From Athripsodes cinereus (Eukaryota; Arthropoda; Insecta; Trichoptera; Leptoceridae), in contig OX388327.1 of NCBI GenBank assembly GCA_947579605.1, positions 10,031,122 to 10,095,121 on the forward strand: DNA of 64,000 nt, in the 5' to 3' direction. Below the pieces are notes generated by a model. It searched no databases. It saw only the letters and a program-made list of their open reading frames with translations, and was not told where the DNA came from. Shown in pieces: positions 38,953-51,129 of the stretch (the stretch's first letter is position 1; the number at the start of each line of letters is the position of its first letter). The translations under genes were made by a program, and so were the position numbers.

Positions 38953-39385
38953 TAAAATATCTTGATCTTGCTCATGAAATCAAAGATATGTGGAAAACAC
39001 CTACCACAATCATCGTGCCTATAGTGTTGTCTGTGAATGGTTTAATACCTAAGAGTCTGTCAAGCAATCTCAGAAAACTGAGAGTAGATGACAGGCTCAA
39101 ATACAGCATGCAGAAGGCCGTACTTCTATCGTCCACCAGGATAGTAAGAAGGTTTTTGTCCCTGTAGCTCTGTAAGTGATCTCCCATGATTGTACTATTT
39201 CATAGAACATCATGGAAGAATCAACTCGAATAATGTTGGGGTTCTACATTTTGAATATACATAAATTTATTTTAATATTTTATGGTTTTTGTTATTTAAT
39301 GTTATTTTTAAATTTTATTGTTAATCTTATATTGTGTTCAAAATGTAGAATCAAATATTGTTTTGTTTAATAAATGAGATATGAG
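38953..39385 (+). pseudogene. LINE 3' end, copy 1 (IVPIVLSVNGLIPKSL family)
   Basis: Forward translation gives HEIKDMWKTPTTIIVPIVL and SVNGLIPKSLSSNLRKL, then KAVLLSSTRIVRRFLSL and a stop, followed by a noncoding tail ending in AATAAATGAGATATGAGATAA. The P-I-V-x-S-x-x-G-x-I-P-K-x-L motif is typical of non-LTR ORF2 C-termini. Confidence 0.7.
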
Positions 39386-39678
39386 ATAATAATAAAAGTT
39401 GATATGCCCGGTATAGTAGGTATTGTGCCGAAAAGTTACCATTAAAAAAATAATTGGTTTTTAGAAAGTTGTACGGGAATTCAATATAAAACAATGCAGT
39501 TCATGCGAAATATGAAAATCCCGACATTAAAAATATCTCTGCACTTAAAAGGCACCTGCATTAATAATGTTATTGTTTACTAATCTTCGTACCTGCATAC
39601 AAAATATTATTGTTTATTATATATTTGTACCTGCATAGCAACAGGGGTAATAAAGAGAATAATATCGACACAGGATTA

Positions 39679-39756
39679 AGGCGCATTCATTATGTATCAA
39701 CTTAAGGCACATTCATTATGTATCAACTTAAGGCGCATTCATAGTGTATCAAATTA
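39679..39756. repeat. 26-bp tandem repeat, 3 copies
   Basis: Three consecutive units of AAGGCGCATTCATTATGTAT plus CAACTT, with small changes (GGCACATT in unit 2, ATAGTGTATC in unit 3). Confidence 0.85.
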
Positions 39757-40179
39757 TTTAATGAATATTCTAGAATGTCTTGGAATTATTATTTATTATC
39801 GGCTTGGTTGGATTTTTTATACCTACGCTTCGAGATATTGAATGTCGATATCGACGATATGTTTTAATTTATGTAAACGACTCTTTAGGTATGAATTTTA
39901 ATTTTATCGTAACATATGTACGTAGTTTGAGTATTTAATTATCTACCTAAAGGGTTGTATTGTGACATATGTAATAGAATAAGGTGTGTTATTTTGTGTT
40001 GTGCGAAAAAGACGCTATAATTATAAATGGTGATAAAGGACACAAGAAATATGATATCAGTGAAAGAGACACTTACTCGTAAATTAATTTATATGTGAAT
40101 TAATTAATATTTAAAATCAGTGCGTTGGACGCTTCATAACATAATATTTATTTGTAAATATTTATTTTATTATTTACTA

Positions 40180-40745
40180 CATAATTCCTGGAATCCAGAC
40201 AAGGGTGCAGGTGTACTCGCAATACAATGGAACTTGCGGTGAGCGTGTATTGGTATTCAATTAGCCAATCACGGCGCTGCACAGAGATGCATCACAGCGT
40301 AGGAGGGGTATATGACCAACCCCTCTCTACACAACTCAAGGAACAGCGGAGAGATGTCCTTGAAAGATCAGTTAGTCTCCTCCAGTCATCGGTAGTGATC
40401 AGTCGTTACCAGTGAGTCGCAGCGAGCAGTGAGTCGTAAACAGGCGTCCTTGGTATAAGGATCGCTCCTGCCATCACTCATCAGCTGACCTTCAGAGAGA
40501 CAAGTGTCTCTAGTCATTGGGCTTCAGTTGAGTTGAGATATTCTCCTCCTGAAGCCATGACGTGCCAACTTCGTACCTGTGTAGGCTGTTAATTGCCTCC
40601 AGAAGCCTCGGACGTAGGGCTTCGCCCTACCAGCACTGCGCCCAGGGGCGCCTTCTTCAACTTGTTTTGCCTTTAAGCATTTTCATGCTTGAGGCCCCCT
40701 CAACGTGGGATCCGTTTGCTCGTCAGCGTAAAGTGAAAATTAATT
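40180..40745. other. GC-shifted island, possible retroelement terminal region
   Basis: About 560 bases are visibly richer in G+C than the flanks and contain GAGTCGCAGCGAGCAGTGAGT and CTTCGCCCTACCAGCACTG. Near its end lies CCTCAACGTGGGATCC, which loosely resembles a retroelement primer-binding site. No terminal duplication or polyprotein frame is visible, so this remains uncertain. Confidence 0.3.
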
Positions 40746-41159
40746 TATTTTGAAAGTGCTTCGTTTCCGTTTTTATTGAAATAATAATCAAGTGTTTTTT
40801 TTTATTGGGATAATTACATGTGCACAGACAATACGGGGTAGTGAGTAAGTCGTAGTATTGTGTTGCTGTTTAAACGTGTGTTTGTAATAGTGGTAAGAAT
40901 TTTTTGTATTTTTAATTAAATGTTTATTTGAACCTAAATTTGTCTTTTACACATTTGTCCATTTAATTACAGATAACTTGTCGTCTCTTAATTTATATAG
41001 CCTCACTGTATAATTTAATCGAGACCATTTTATTGTTTTAACTCCTGGAGTGCTGTGGGTAGCCCAGTAGAGTCTCAGCCGTTGGCATTTTTGGCATAAT
41101 ATTTTATATATTATAAACTCACCAAACCATATTTTCACCATCTCTCACCCCCCCATATC

Positions 41160-41587
41160 AAAGTAATCAAAGATATGTGGAGAACATCTACCACAATCAT
41201 CGTGCCTATAGTGTTGTCTGTGAATGGTTTAATACCTAAGAGTCTGTCAAGCAATCTCAGAAAACTGGGAGTAGATGACAGGCTCAAATACAAGCCTCAG
41301 CCTTCTGCATTCGCATGCAGAAGGCTGTTCTTCTATCGTCCACCAGGATTTTTCGTCCAAGGTTTTTCTCCCTGTAGCTCTGTAAGTGATCTCCCATGAT
41401 TGTACTATTTTCATAGGACATCATGGAAGAATTAACTCGAATAATGTTGGGGTTCTACATTTTGAATATAAATTTATTTTAATATTTTATTTTTTTTGCT
41501 TTTAATGTTATATTTAAATTTTATTGTTAATCTTATATTGGGTTCAAAATGTAGAATCTAATATTGTTTTGTTAAATAAACGAGATA
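41160..41587 (+). pseudogene. LINE 3' end, copy 2 (IVPIVLSVNGLIPKSL family)
   Basis: Near-identical to the copy at 38953 from ATCAAAGATATGTGGA onward, with an inserted CTGCATTCGCATGCAGAAGG hairpin-like stretch at about 41305. It ends AATAAACGAGATATGAATAA. Confidence 0.7.
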
Positions 41588-41915
41588 TGAATAATAAACT
41601 TTATTGTACAAAATATTTAAACAAAAATAATTAGATTACACAGATTGTGACAATAAAAATATTTAAACAAAAATAATTAGATTACACAGATTGTGACAAT
41701 AAAAATAGTTTACATGATTTGTATTTTAAAAGTAATAAAAATAAATTAAAGAGACAAATAATATTGTGAATGCGCTCTTGAAGTGATTTCATTACAAAAA
41801 TAGCGCAATATAAGTGATCCAATAATAATAATAATAATTACAACATGGTATAAACAAATATTTTGCACAACGGGCGAGTTTATCGCAGGGACGCCATATC
41901 TTCCAACTAACCCAA
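41588..41915 (-). mobile_element. LINE 3' end with internal 47-bp duplication
   Basis: GGGTTAGTTGGAAGATATGG and CGATAAACTCGCCCGTTG are seen on the minus strand. At 41609-41703 a 47-bp piece containing AATAATTAGATTACACAG is present twice in tandem. Confidence 0.6.
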
Positions 41916-42042
41916 CCCATCCTGAATGTCTTATTTTTATATTGGCACGGAGAAAACAACTTGCGTGTTTATTACATGCAGTTAATCTACAGGCTACCTT
42001 ACTAGTGGGAGATGGTAAAGATAAATAGATGTTTGAATACAT

Positions 42043-42196
42043 GAGCCCGTAGACAATTTGTACTTGGCGATCGCCTACAAACGAATTTTCGTCAATAACT
42101 GCAACAATAACGCATAATTATACGGTACGTGTAGGTAGATTGTCGAAAAGTTCGCCAGTAGACGATCGCTAAGTACAAATTGTCTACGGGCTCAGG
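42043..42196. mobile_element. 154-bp palindromic MITE, copy A
   Basis: It begins GAGCCCGTAGACAATTTG and ends CAAATTGTCTACGGGCTCAGG. The arms include ACTTGGCGATCGCCTAC and its inverse. The sequence is identical to 49569-49722 over all 154 bases. Confidence 0.88.
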
Positions 42197-42389
42197 TCTA
42201 TTCTCTCTCTATATCTATGTAGATATCTACTCTATAACAAACATATCCAGAGAAGTTATACCTAATGGTTCCTAAACATCATACAGTAGGAATATAATGA
42301 CGTAGGTATGTCGTGCACTATAATACAATAAATACCTATATGTCTATATTAGATACTAGTGATGTGCCTGATACTCGCTTTCGCATGTT

Positions 42390-42500
42390 TGAATATAGAC
42401 GACGTTCCATTCGAATATAAACGACGTTCCGAGAAAGTTCACTTTTCGTAGCTTATTGTGTATTTTAGCTACGAAAATCGACACTTTCTCGCAATGGCAT
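42390..42500. repeat. foldback fragment with TTTTCGTAGCT core
   Basis: GACGACGTTCC, GAGAAAGTTCACTTTTCGTAG and CTACGAAAATCGACACTTTCTC are inverted around GTGTATTTTAG. The core matches those at 49724-49914 and 59456-59640. Confidence 0.55.
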
Positions 42501-43261
42501 CTACGAGTATAGATTAGTACCCCAGTATGTACTAATTTCCTCAGGAAACATCGCTGAATTTAAGATGTAAAATGTCTTAATTTTTTCGAACGCCTGTTTT
42601 TACAGGACACTCGAAAACTTACGGAAAAGAATGGGAAACCAATTCTTTACCGGGTGCTCCAAAAAATAATACAGTATAATAATATTATTATTATACTTAC
42701 CTACTGGTTAAGTCGTAAGACAACCCTACATTTAAAAAATAACATTCATATCATATCGTGGCTCCAACACCAATGTGTTTGGTCAAATTACCAATTTTTC
42801 CTTCCAATTTCTAGTCTGTACAATAAAAGTTGATGGATGGAATGTCAAATTTGTAAATGTCAAAATTAGACATCGGCACATCACTAACACTAGTATGTAT
42901 CAAGTTCTGTTTGTTGTCAATGATCATTGCTTGTTTGATATGAGTGTTGATTACATCTAATGACAGTTCGTATTCATTCAGGGTGTAGTTCTGTATTTGT
43001 TGGAGACTTGGAGATGGAAAATACAGGGATAACTATGACACCCGATATTACAATATGCCCTTAGAGTCATCCATAGCATGAAGTCCACCTTAACTCGATC
43101 ATTTATCTTGTTTATCTAGTACATACGAGTATATCTCAATATTCACAAACATTTCACATTAAAATATGTATAAGAGAAGATAATGTAACTCTCGTTGATA
43201 CTATAAATTGTTAATTTAACATAAGAGACTGCCATTTGAGGCTTAGAAAAGACAACGTCAC

Positions 43262-43352
43262 CTTGTTCGGCTGTGCCCCAGACGGGACTCGAACCTGCAA
43301 CCCTACCTTTTCGAGAGGAGTACTTTGTCCAATTAGCTACCAGGCGACATTC
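43262..43352 (-). mobile_element. tRNA-Arg(TCG)-like SINE head
   Basis: The minus strand shows box A TAGCTAATTGG and box B GGTTCGAGTCC. The anticodon position reads TCG within CTCTCGAAA, but the anticodon and acceptor stems are poorly paired. It fits a tRNA-derived SINE or a degenerate tRNA better than a working gene. The minus frame 43143-43355 spans it. Confidence 0.55.
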
Positions 43353-43359
43353 CAAAAGC

Positions 43360-44560
43360 TCCGATATTCTCTCTTATAAACCCCGATGACATCTTCATGT
43401 GTAGGTATTGTTCTGAGATACCTAGTATTGGTACCGCATGCTGGATACTTCCAAGTGTAGTTAGATAGAGTTGTAACTTATATGGTAGTTTTATGTGTTA
43501 AATTTACGTATACAATGGTTAATTGTAAAAATAGACACAATACAAAAATAGACAATGCACATACTATAAATTTATTTATTCGGTAATACAATACTATAAA
43601 TTTATTTATTCTATTTTTTTGTACTCTCTTAATATTTATGCATATTGTTTTCATTATTTTGAGTTATATATAAAATGTGGATATTATTTTGTGAAAGAAA
43701 TTTAACGTGAATTAATAATTCATAGCCATGAGAGTGAGTAATTTTTTTCTTTCTCATACATTTTAATATTGTGATAATAAAATGTTTATTCCACTTCACT
43801 AGCTTCATCAGATTATATGTGTAATTTCAATTATTTTCTATGCAATATTTCTTGCATTTTGCAATTTATTATTGAAAGCGATTGAAATAGGCAAGTACCT
43901 ATTATTTCTTTTTTAATTTCCCGATAACATTATTATTGCAACAATTTTTAACTAGAAACATAAGTTTAACATCCTTTGTGTAGTGAAATCTAATGGCACC
44001 ATACATAACACATTTGAATTGAATATTTCAGAATTCTCCTATAAAGGTACATGCTTTCCTTCCCGTACAAAGTAGAGAAAAGGTATGAAATGTTTTTATT
44101 AATCAAAAGTAGATAGGCACCTAATAATTTCAGCTACATCCTGATCGTAAATACATTAAACTTCCGTGTATCCACCACTATCACTAAAGTACAAAAAAAA
44201 TACATACATTAACCCTTTATCGACCAAGGGAAATATTTTTCTAAACGATAAACTTAGTCTTATTTTTGAGGACTTCATTTATAAGTATATATTTTTTACC
44301 GTGATTTTAATAATTTGGCAATATTAACTATCTCCACGTCATAAAATTATTGCTCGAAAAACGGAAATCTGTTACTTTTATGATATTGCAATTTTATTTT
44401 TGCCTGTTGCATTATACAACACAAAAATATTGATGATCTTATTTGTTAACATTTAAATAATTGTCGAGCTTATTTGTTAACATTTAAATAAATTGTCGAG
44501 CTTACTGTACTGTTAATAAAAATACTTATTATGATTCGCTTTATGAAACAAGTAAACATA
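43360..44560. other. no gene seen
   Basis: AT-rich DNA with a short direct duplication (ATACTATAAATTTATTTATT near 43563-43610) and another (AATTGTCGAGCTTA near 44460-44510). No coding signal. Confidence 0.45.
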
Positions 44561-44569
44561 TATTTGTAC

Positions 44570-44715
44570 CCGATTAGTTGGAGGGCATCGCATTTTACCC
44601 AAAAAATCACCCCTATACATTCACTTGTATAACTTTTATTTTAGTGATACTTTTCTATTGATTTGAAATATTGTAACCAATGTGCAATGAAGAATGAAAT
44701 AAAAAAATAGCGAAA
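44570..44715 (+). mobile_element. LINE 3' end
   Basis: CGATTAGTTGGAGGGCATCG, CACCCCTATACATTC and a GTGCAATGAAGAATGAAATA tail parallel the copy at 53010-53150. Confidence 0.5.
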
Positions 44716-45104
44716 TATTTTGAAACATTTTCTTAAAAATCATAATCATGTATTTTTTTTAGTTATTTTTCTTCCTTATTAGCAATAAAAAGATTTAGAT
44801 ACTAATCGCTTTTGGAATCTTATGGTCCTTTGGTGGTTAAGAAAGAATTACAACTATTAATAAAGAAACATGACATTCAATATAATATCAACACCTCCTA
44901 TATAGACTGTATGTCTATGTACATAATCTCTATGTCAGATCGAAACTACATTATGTCAAATTTTAGCCAAAATGACATACGAATATAATCTTGTAGTCTT
45001 CGCCATGCTAATTCTGATGGCATATATTTTATTCACCTGTGTTAAAAATGAGTTAGGTATATTTTGCGATATTCCTAGAATGAATAATATAAAATGTAAA
45101 GATA

Positions 45105-45890
45105 CCTAGTGTGCGGGACAGGAGCCGACTCAGCTCGCCGCGGACCACAAGTGAACTGTAACTCCGGATGGTGGGAGTCGGGGGGTGAGTGGGGGTTACT
45201 GGAGCAACCACAGTCGCCGCTTCGATGTCGTATGCAATGTAGAGGACGGGTATGTCCGAGTGCGTCTTCAGTAGGGCGGCCCAGCTGCCGTTGCCCTCGA
45301 CAACACGTCGGAGACTCCCTTCGTTCGTCGACCTGGGGATGTTTACTTCCACCGGGCACGACTCCGCCGCAACACCTAGGCGCAGCTAACCTGTGTTCTC
45401 GCAAGCACTCACTACCGGGCAATGATCCCAATAGCACAGACTATCTAGAGAACACAAGAAGCCACACGGCGGCGTATCGACGAAGAAGTACTCGGCTCAC
45501 GGTAACCACCTCAGTATCAAGTCACTCGGAAGCCCTTCGGTGAAGCGAAGAGCGATGGACAGCTGAAGCCTGGAGATCCGTTCCGTAGTCAAAGGTCGAG
45601 AGCGGTGGTCAGCGATGGTGGTCCAAAATCCGAAGCGAAGTGAAGGCAGAGGTAGTACAGGTGATCAAGAGAAACGCACAGTGTCGAGGTTGTAGAGAGA
45701 GTAATTTATTAGGCAAAATGGTACGGTTTATAAAGCGGCCGGTCGCCGCCGTCCGCACCCCAGCCGACAGTGACTGGGAGTGGGGCGCGCGCGGTTACCG
45801 GCCGACGTAAGTAACTCCCACCCCTGCGCGAGCGTGTCATTCGCATACCGACCGCCGCACAGGGAGGAGCTCTCACCACACATGACATGA
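45105..45890 (-). mobile_element. GC-rich LTR-retrotransposon fragment
   Basis: On the minus strand a candidate LTR starts near 45880 (TGTGGTGAGAGCTCC). It holds a TATA-like CTTTATAAACC and a polyadenylation signal AATAAATTAC within ~170 bases, and ends near 45665. A leader (GGATTTTGGACCACCATCG) and a 99-codon minus frame starting at 45352 (MEVNIPRSTNEG) follow, then AT-rich DNA. That frame could be the start of a gag protein, cut short. The base composition is strikingly GC-rich. No second LTR is seen. Confidence 0.4.
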
Positions 45891-46177
45891 TACAATGATA
45901 ATGATTACAGCAATGAGTTACACTATGACAGCGGGCACCGCGCGGGTAGGTAGACAGGCATGATAGCTTTATTGTACCTACGCCGCGCGGACCATATCTT
46001 ACAATACTACTTTATATATTTCACACTTACATACTACATTACAATACGATGAAGGGAGCAATCTATGCGGGGTGCATTCTGTGCGATACACCTAGGTACC
46101 TACTTATTTAGTAATTATACTGCGACTAAATACTTAAATATCTACACCATTAGACCCACAGTCAGTGTTACTAAATA

Positions 46178-47014
46178 CAGTGGTGCCTCACACAACGAAC
46201 TTAATTCGTTCCAGGAGCAAGTTCGTTATGCGAAAAGTTCGTTATGTGAAACACGTTTTCCCATAACAATACATGTTAAAAAAAATAATTCGTTCTGTAG
46301 CATAAAATATGGTAAGATGACATAAAAAAAAGATATTTTTTTTGTTATTATTTTTATTTAGATACATACATCTAAAAACATAATGAAAAAACACACATTT
46401 TTTAATTTTAAGAAATAATCGAATCTTGCACATCTTCATCCATTTTCCGCTTTTTGGCCGATGGTGCAGTGAAAAACCTGTCCAAAGTCGTTTGTTTCTC
46501 TCTTTTCTTCAACATCTGCCGGAAATAACGGACAAGAGTATCGGAGTACAGGTCGTTGATCCTGTTTGCTTCAGCGGAATCCGGATAGTGGGCATTGGTA
46601 AACTCCTGAACTGCTTTCCATTTGACCAGGATGTTCTTGATGTCAGCAGTTGGAATTGGTTGATTGTTTGATTGTTGCTCCTCGTTATCAGATGACGCGT
46701 ACTACGCAGTGACTAACGAGTCTAACGACTGCCTGCGCGGGAGGATGCAATTAATCGGCAGTGATCGTAGAAGATCGGGCGACTTCGTTGTAATGATGAA
46801 CGATTGCTGCGACACGTGCGTAAGTTAAGCGTACTGCTCAGTGACTAACGACTGCCTGCGCGGAAGGATGCAATAAATCGGCAGTGATCGTGTGAAGTGG
46901 GCGACTTCGTTGTGTGAAGCGAAGTTCGTTGTATGAATCGTGAAATGAACGAAAAGGAAGTTCGTTGTGTGCAGCGTTCGCTGTGCGAGGCGTTCGTTAT
47001 GCGAGGCACCACTG
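46178..47014 (-). mobile_element. Tigger/pogo deletion derivative
   Basis: The termini CAGTGGTGCCTC and GAGGCACCACTG are inverted and flanked by TA on both sides, as in pogo-family transposons. GTTCGTT(A/G)TG motifs repeat at both ends. On the minus strand 46697-46418 encodes the transposase C-terminus: ILVKWKAVQEFTNAHYPD, ANRINDLYSDTLVRYFRQML and KKREKQTTLDRFF. This matches the conserved tail of Tigger proteins. The catalytic core is absent, so it cannot move by itself. Confidence 0.85.
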
Positions 47015-47284
47015 TATGTCGCTTCATTTTAATTTATCATTATAATGAACTTTTACAAAAAACCGTCGGTAAAAAAATTAAAATTACTAATTATTATTCC
47101 TTAGAAAAAATAATGCATTACACCCCGTTACGGCATTTCCCACAATGGGGAAGCCAGCGGACCGACTGCACGTAATATGCCTATAGATCGTCCTCTTCGT
47201 GTAAAAAACAAATAAGACAAAAACATGCAAGCTGCCCTCTCCATGTCAATATTCAATCAAGAAATTAAGGATGCAAACCTCATC

Positions 47285-47450
47285 GCTGAATTCCATCATC
47301 ATCTCCGTCGGTCCCTTAATCCTGAGGATCGTGACCATCATGCTTCGTTCTGTAGACCATCTGTCTCCACCTTGAGCGATCCTCCGCCATGTGCAAGGCC
47401 CCGTGTAGTGAGCTCTGTGTGGCCTCCTTAATTTGGTCGCTCCATCGCTG
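47285..47450 (-). pseudogene. LINE C-terminal remnant (RWSDQIKEAT family)
   Basis: The minus strand reads RWSDQIKEATQSSLHGALHM, AEDRSRWRQMVYRTKHDGHD then PQD and a stop, followed by a GATGATGATGG tail. This is a well-recognised end of RTE-type LINE ORF2 and is open over its ~45 remaining codons. Confidence 0.75.
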
Positions 47451-48221
47451 AATTTAAGATGTAATTATTTTTTTTTATTTTTTGAACCGTAAGTTTTCGA
47501 GTGCCTTTTACGGGAGACTCGAAAACTTACGAAGAAGAGTGGGAGATCAATTATTTACCAGGTGTTCCACAGGATGTATATACTAATAAGTAATCATATT
47601 GAAAATACCTTAAATGGCCATCCTGAAGAATTACGTCTCATATTGTGACATAGCGTAGTCTAGCTCCGACACACAATTGATGTTTACAACTATTTACCTA
47701 TAATAAAACATAATTCTGCATTTGACTACATCCAGTACATAGAAACATTGGCGATAGTACGGTCGCTACTGATATCATTACGGAGTAAATCTAATAACTA
47801 CACACTTTACATTCACATCTTGTTATTTATTTTCATATTATAGTTCAACTCACTCTCGGTTGCCTCTTATCACAAACAATAATAAACGATAACAAATAAA
47901 TAAATAAATATTAATTTAATAAATTCGTATATATTTTCGTGGTATATTATTATATTTTCCTAGTCACTTTCGTTTTAAGTTAAAGTTTCATGAAAAGTGA
48001 AAACAATTTTCATTACTAAAGTTTTTCTATTATTTAACTATTTTTCCGACAGTGCTTTTAGGATTAATCTATTTTGAATAAAGGTGAGTTTTTGGTATTT
48101 CTTTTTATTCAAAATGTTTTTTTTTATTATTCATTGTTTTTCATCCACATCCGTAGAGACTCGACAAATAATTGCTCCCTAATTTTTTCAGTAAATTTTC
48201 AAGTATTCTATAAATAACAGA

Positions 48222-48358
48222 CCCCCTAGACTAGGCAAACCGCACTTGGCGATCGACAATGTACAATGTACCGTGTAATTATACGTTATTGTTGCGGTTA
48301 TTGTCGAAAAGTTCGTTTGTAGTCGATCGCCAAGTACGGTTTGTCTAGGGGGGCAGGT
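48222..48358. mobile_element. palindromic MITE related to copies A and B
   Basis: CCCCTAGACTAGGCAAACCG then CACTTGGCGATCGAC mirrors GTCGATCGCCAAGTACGGTT then TGTCTAGGGGGG. The core shares GTTATTGTCGAAAAGTTCG with the 154-bp elements, but the ends differ. Confidence 0.7.
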
Positions 48359-49568
48359 ATTCCTAATATTTCACGTATAAGACATTAAGCATCAACAATT
48401 CGGCAGCGATGAGGTATGCCACCTCTTATTATGCATGTCTTATTCTGGATATATTTTATGACATAGAGAAGAAGTCCTAAATGACCATTGAGCTAAGGCA
48501 AGCTGCGGATCTTAAGACATTCAGAAGGGATCTAAAAACCTTTTATTTCATTAAGTATTATTAAAAATTGTATTATGTTTTACGTTCTTGGCGCGGATAC
48601 ATAATACGCCCGACTTTATTTTATTTTTTTGTGTGCACTAACTAAAATAGGAACGTTCCAATTTTAGTTAGTCTACATTGGTATTCTATAAACTCTAAAA
48701 TTGTTCCTAATTAGAATTATATACAACTTGTATCATATAGAATACGAATGTTAGTTCAAGTGAACTTGATTATAAAATTTAGGAACGTTCTTATTTTAGT
48801 TTGAATCAATATAGAATAGGGGTATTGTATCCTAAATATTAAATATAAATTCTATATGTAACGTGGATACCTATATGTGTATTCGAGATTCTCATTTAAT
48901 CTATTTATTTATTTATATTTATTTTGTGACGTGGATTCAATGTCCCAGAATTGATGAATTGTACAGTGTCCTTGAGGTACTTTGGCACGTAAACGACACT
49001 TTAATGTTGTCCAATAATAATAAATGTAATTTGTCAACTGGCTACCCCACTTATGTTATGAGATGCGTGATGATATAGATAGATGGACTCTGTTAATCCA
49101 GATATTAAAATGAAAATAAAGATTGATAGATTGAGATTAGAGCTATGAATATTTTTGTAATGTCTTTAAGAGGAGGACGTTTCAATTGAGATTAATAATA
49201 TCCTTCATCCAAAATATCGCATCATCGCTTTTATATAGATAACTGTAACATAAATGTATACCATAACGATATATTCAACTACAAGAATAAATAGACAGTA
49301 ATAAACATTTATGTTTTCTTCTCCATGTCAATAAAAAAATAAGATATTTAGGATGGTTCACATATGAATCTCCATTGACAAGGAACCTTATCAACATTAT
49401 TTTCAAATGTAACCATTTGGAAAAAATCGCCACCAGTCTTCTAAATCAGTGGTTTTAAATTTTTATACCTTATTGAAAATCTGGAAACTCGTCAAATTTT
49501 TTTACCTTATTTAAAATCTCGAAACGGTGGAAATAAGTGTAAGGGAAAACATTAGACTTTGAGAACCA

Positions 49569-49722
49569 GAGCCCGTAGACAATTTGTACTTGGCGATCGC
49601 CTACAAACGAATTTTCGTCAATAACTGCAACAATAACGCATAATTATACGGTACGTGTAGGTAGATTGTCGAAAAGTTCGCCAGTAGACGATCGCTAAGT
49701 ACAAATTGTCTACGGGCTCAGG
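49569..49722. mobile_element. 154-bp palindromic MITE, copy B
   Basis: Identical base for base to 42043-42196. It directly abuts a second palindrome (49724-49914). Confidence 0.88.
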
Positions 49723-49723
49723 G

Positions 49724-49914
49724 CCCTTAGTCAAAACACATTTAAGCATTACGTTTTCGTTCAAACAAGACGAGGTTGCGAGAACGCATTAATTTTCGTA
49801 GCTACTTGTGTATTTTAGCTAAAATACACAAGTATCTACGAAAATTGACACGTTCTCGCAACGTCGTCAACGTTTGAACGAAAACGTAACGCTTAAATGT
49901 GTTTTGACTAGGCC
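49724..49914. mobile_element. 191-bp palindromic MITE
   Basis: TTAGTCAAAACACATTTAAGC then GTTACGTTTTCGTT-type arm text mirrors AACGAAAACGTAACGCTTAA then GTGTTTTGACTAGGCC. The centre is AGCTACTTGTGTATTTTAGC. It is homologous to 59456-59640. Confidence 0.75.
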
Positions 49915-50889
49915 TACTGAAACCTAAAAACAGGTCTTCAAAGGTAAAAAATCAACGTCTCTCCCTTAAATACCTGCCTTATACAAAACATCCGTAAAGA
50001 AGAGATCTTATGAACAAACGGGGGAAACTTAAACATTACAAGGAATACCACAAAGCAGTTTTTTATTTACTTGAAACGTCTCTAAACATGACTTCAATAA
50101 CATATTTGTTTTTTTTTTGCGTATCAGGTAATATTGATTCATTATCAATAACATTATGATAAAATGCGTTATAATTAATTCAATATTACATAAATATATA
50201 AACAATATAAGTATTCACCATTTTCCCATACATATAATTATTTGCATAATGCAATCATGAATTCATTATCGAAAAATACACGCATCTTCTTAGCAGCTAC
50301 ATCATTTATTACTTTAGAATAAGTTTAGAAGAAATTCTCTATGAAGTCCTTGACAAAGAATAGTTCCCTCGCTCTTTTTTATTAGTTTTCGAAGATCCTG
50401 TAAAAGGCAATAAATCGTAAAATATTCTGTACAAGATAATTATTTAACATTTTCAGTTCAGCGATAATGTTTGTCACTCATTTATTGACACGAAGAGGAT
50501 GACTTGCGTTTTTGTTCTAGAAATACCTATAGATATATGGAATACATCGCGCCTTTTCGATTAACTCATCATCCAGATCTAAGCAATGACGATTAACAAA
50601 TCACTGACTATTTGAAAAAGCTCCCTAATCTTTTCTTTTTAAAATTAATTGTAACTTGGGTGACATTTTCAAAACATTAAGCACTTAACGTTTAACGAAG
50701 TTAACTGTATATTAATGATTAATTGACAGTTATTATTAATTTGATTTGTCAATATTATTTTTACTATTATTTTATTTAATAATCTTTTTTTAAGATTCAC
50801 CTTAGAGAAGAATAATCATATTTTATTACAATCATTCTTGTCCTAGTTGGTTCGAGGGTCCATTGCGCCTAGATGCTATTTATGATCTA

Positions 50890-51020
50890 TCTATATATCT
50901 ATACACTCACGCCGTGTTCCAGGTGGGGTAGGCTGAGAGAACGAAACGTCATGTCGCTCTATCCTTACATACTTCTTTCGCTTCATCCGCATTCATCCAG
51001 TTTCTCATACATACACGCCT
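50890..51020 (-). pseudogene. LINE C-terminal remnant (GRPRTT family), degraded
   Basis: On the minus strand CTCAGCCTACCCCACCTGGA and ACACGGCGTGAGTG follow sequence like GTATGAGAAACTGGATGAAT. It matches the ends at 20.1 and 32.2 kb with more changes. Confidence 0.55.
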
Positions 51021-51129
51021 ATTTCTTCCTCCAGAAATTCTTTTCGGGGCCTGTGGCCTTTCGCCAATCCAAACAGGTCTTTCAACACACAGATTTCCCA
51101 CTTGGCCTTGCTAGCTTCATATGAACGGG

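Noticed and set aside
45109..45543. 144-codon forward frame
   Set aside because: It is the opposite strand of the GC-rich LTR-like fragment; GC-rich DNA has few stops and the protein shows nothing recognisable.
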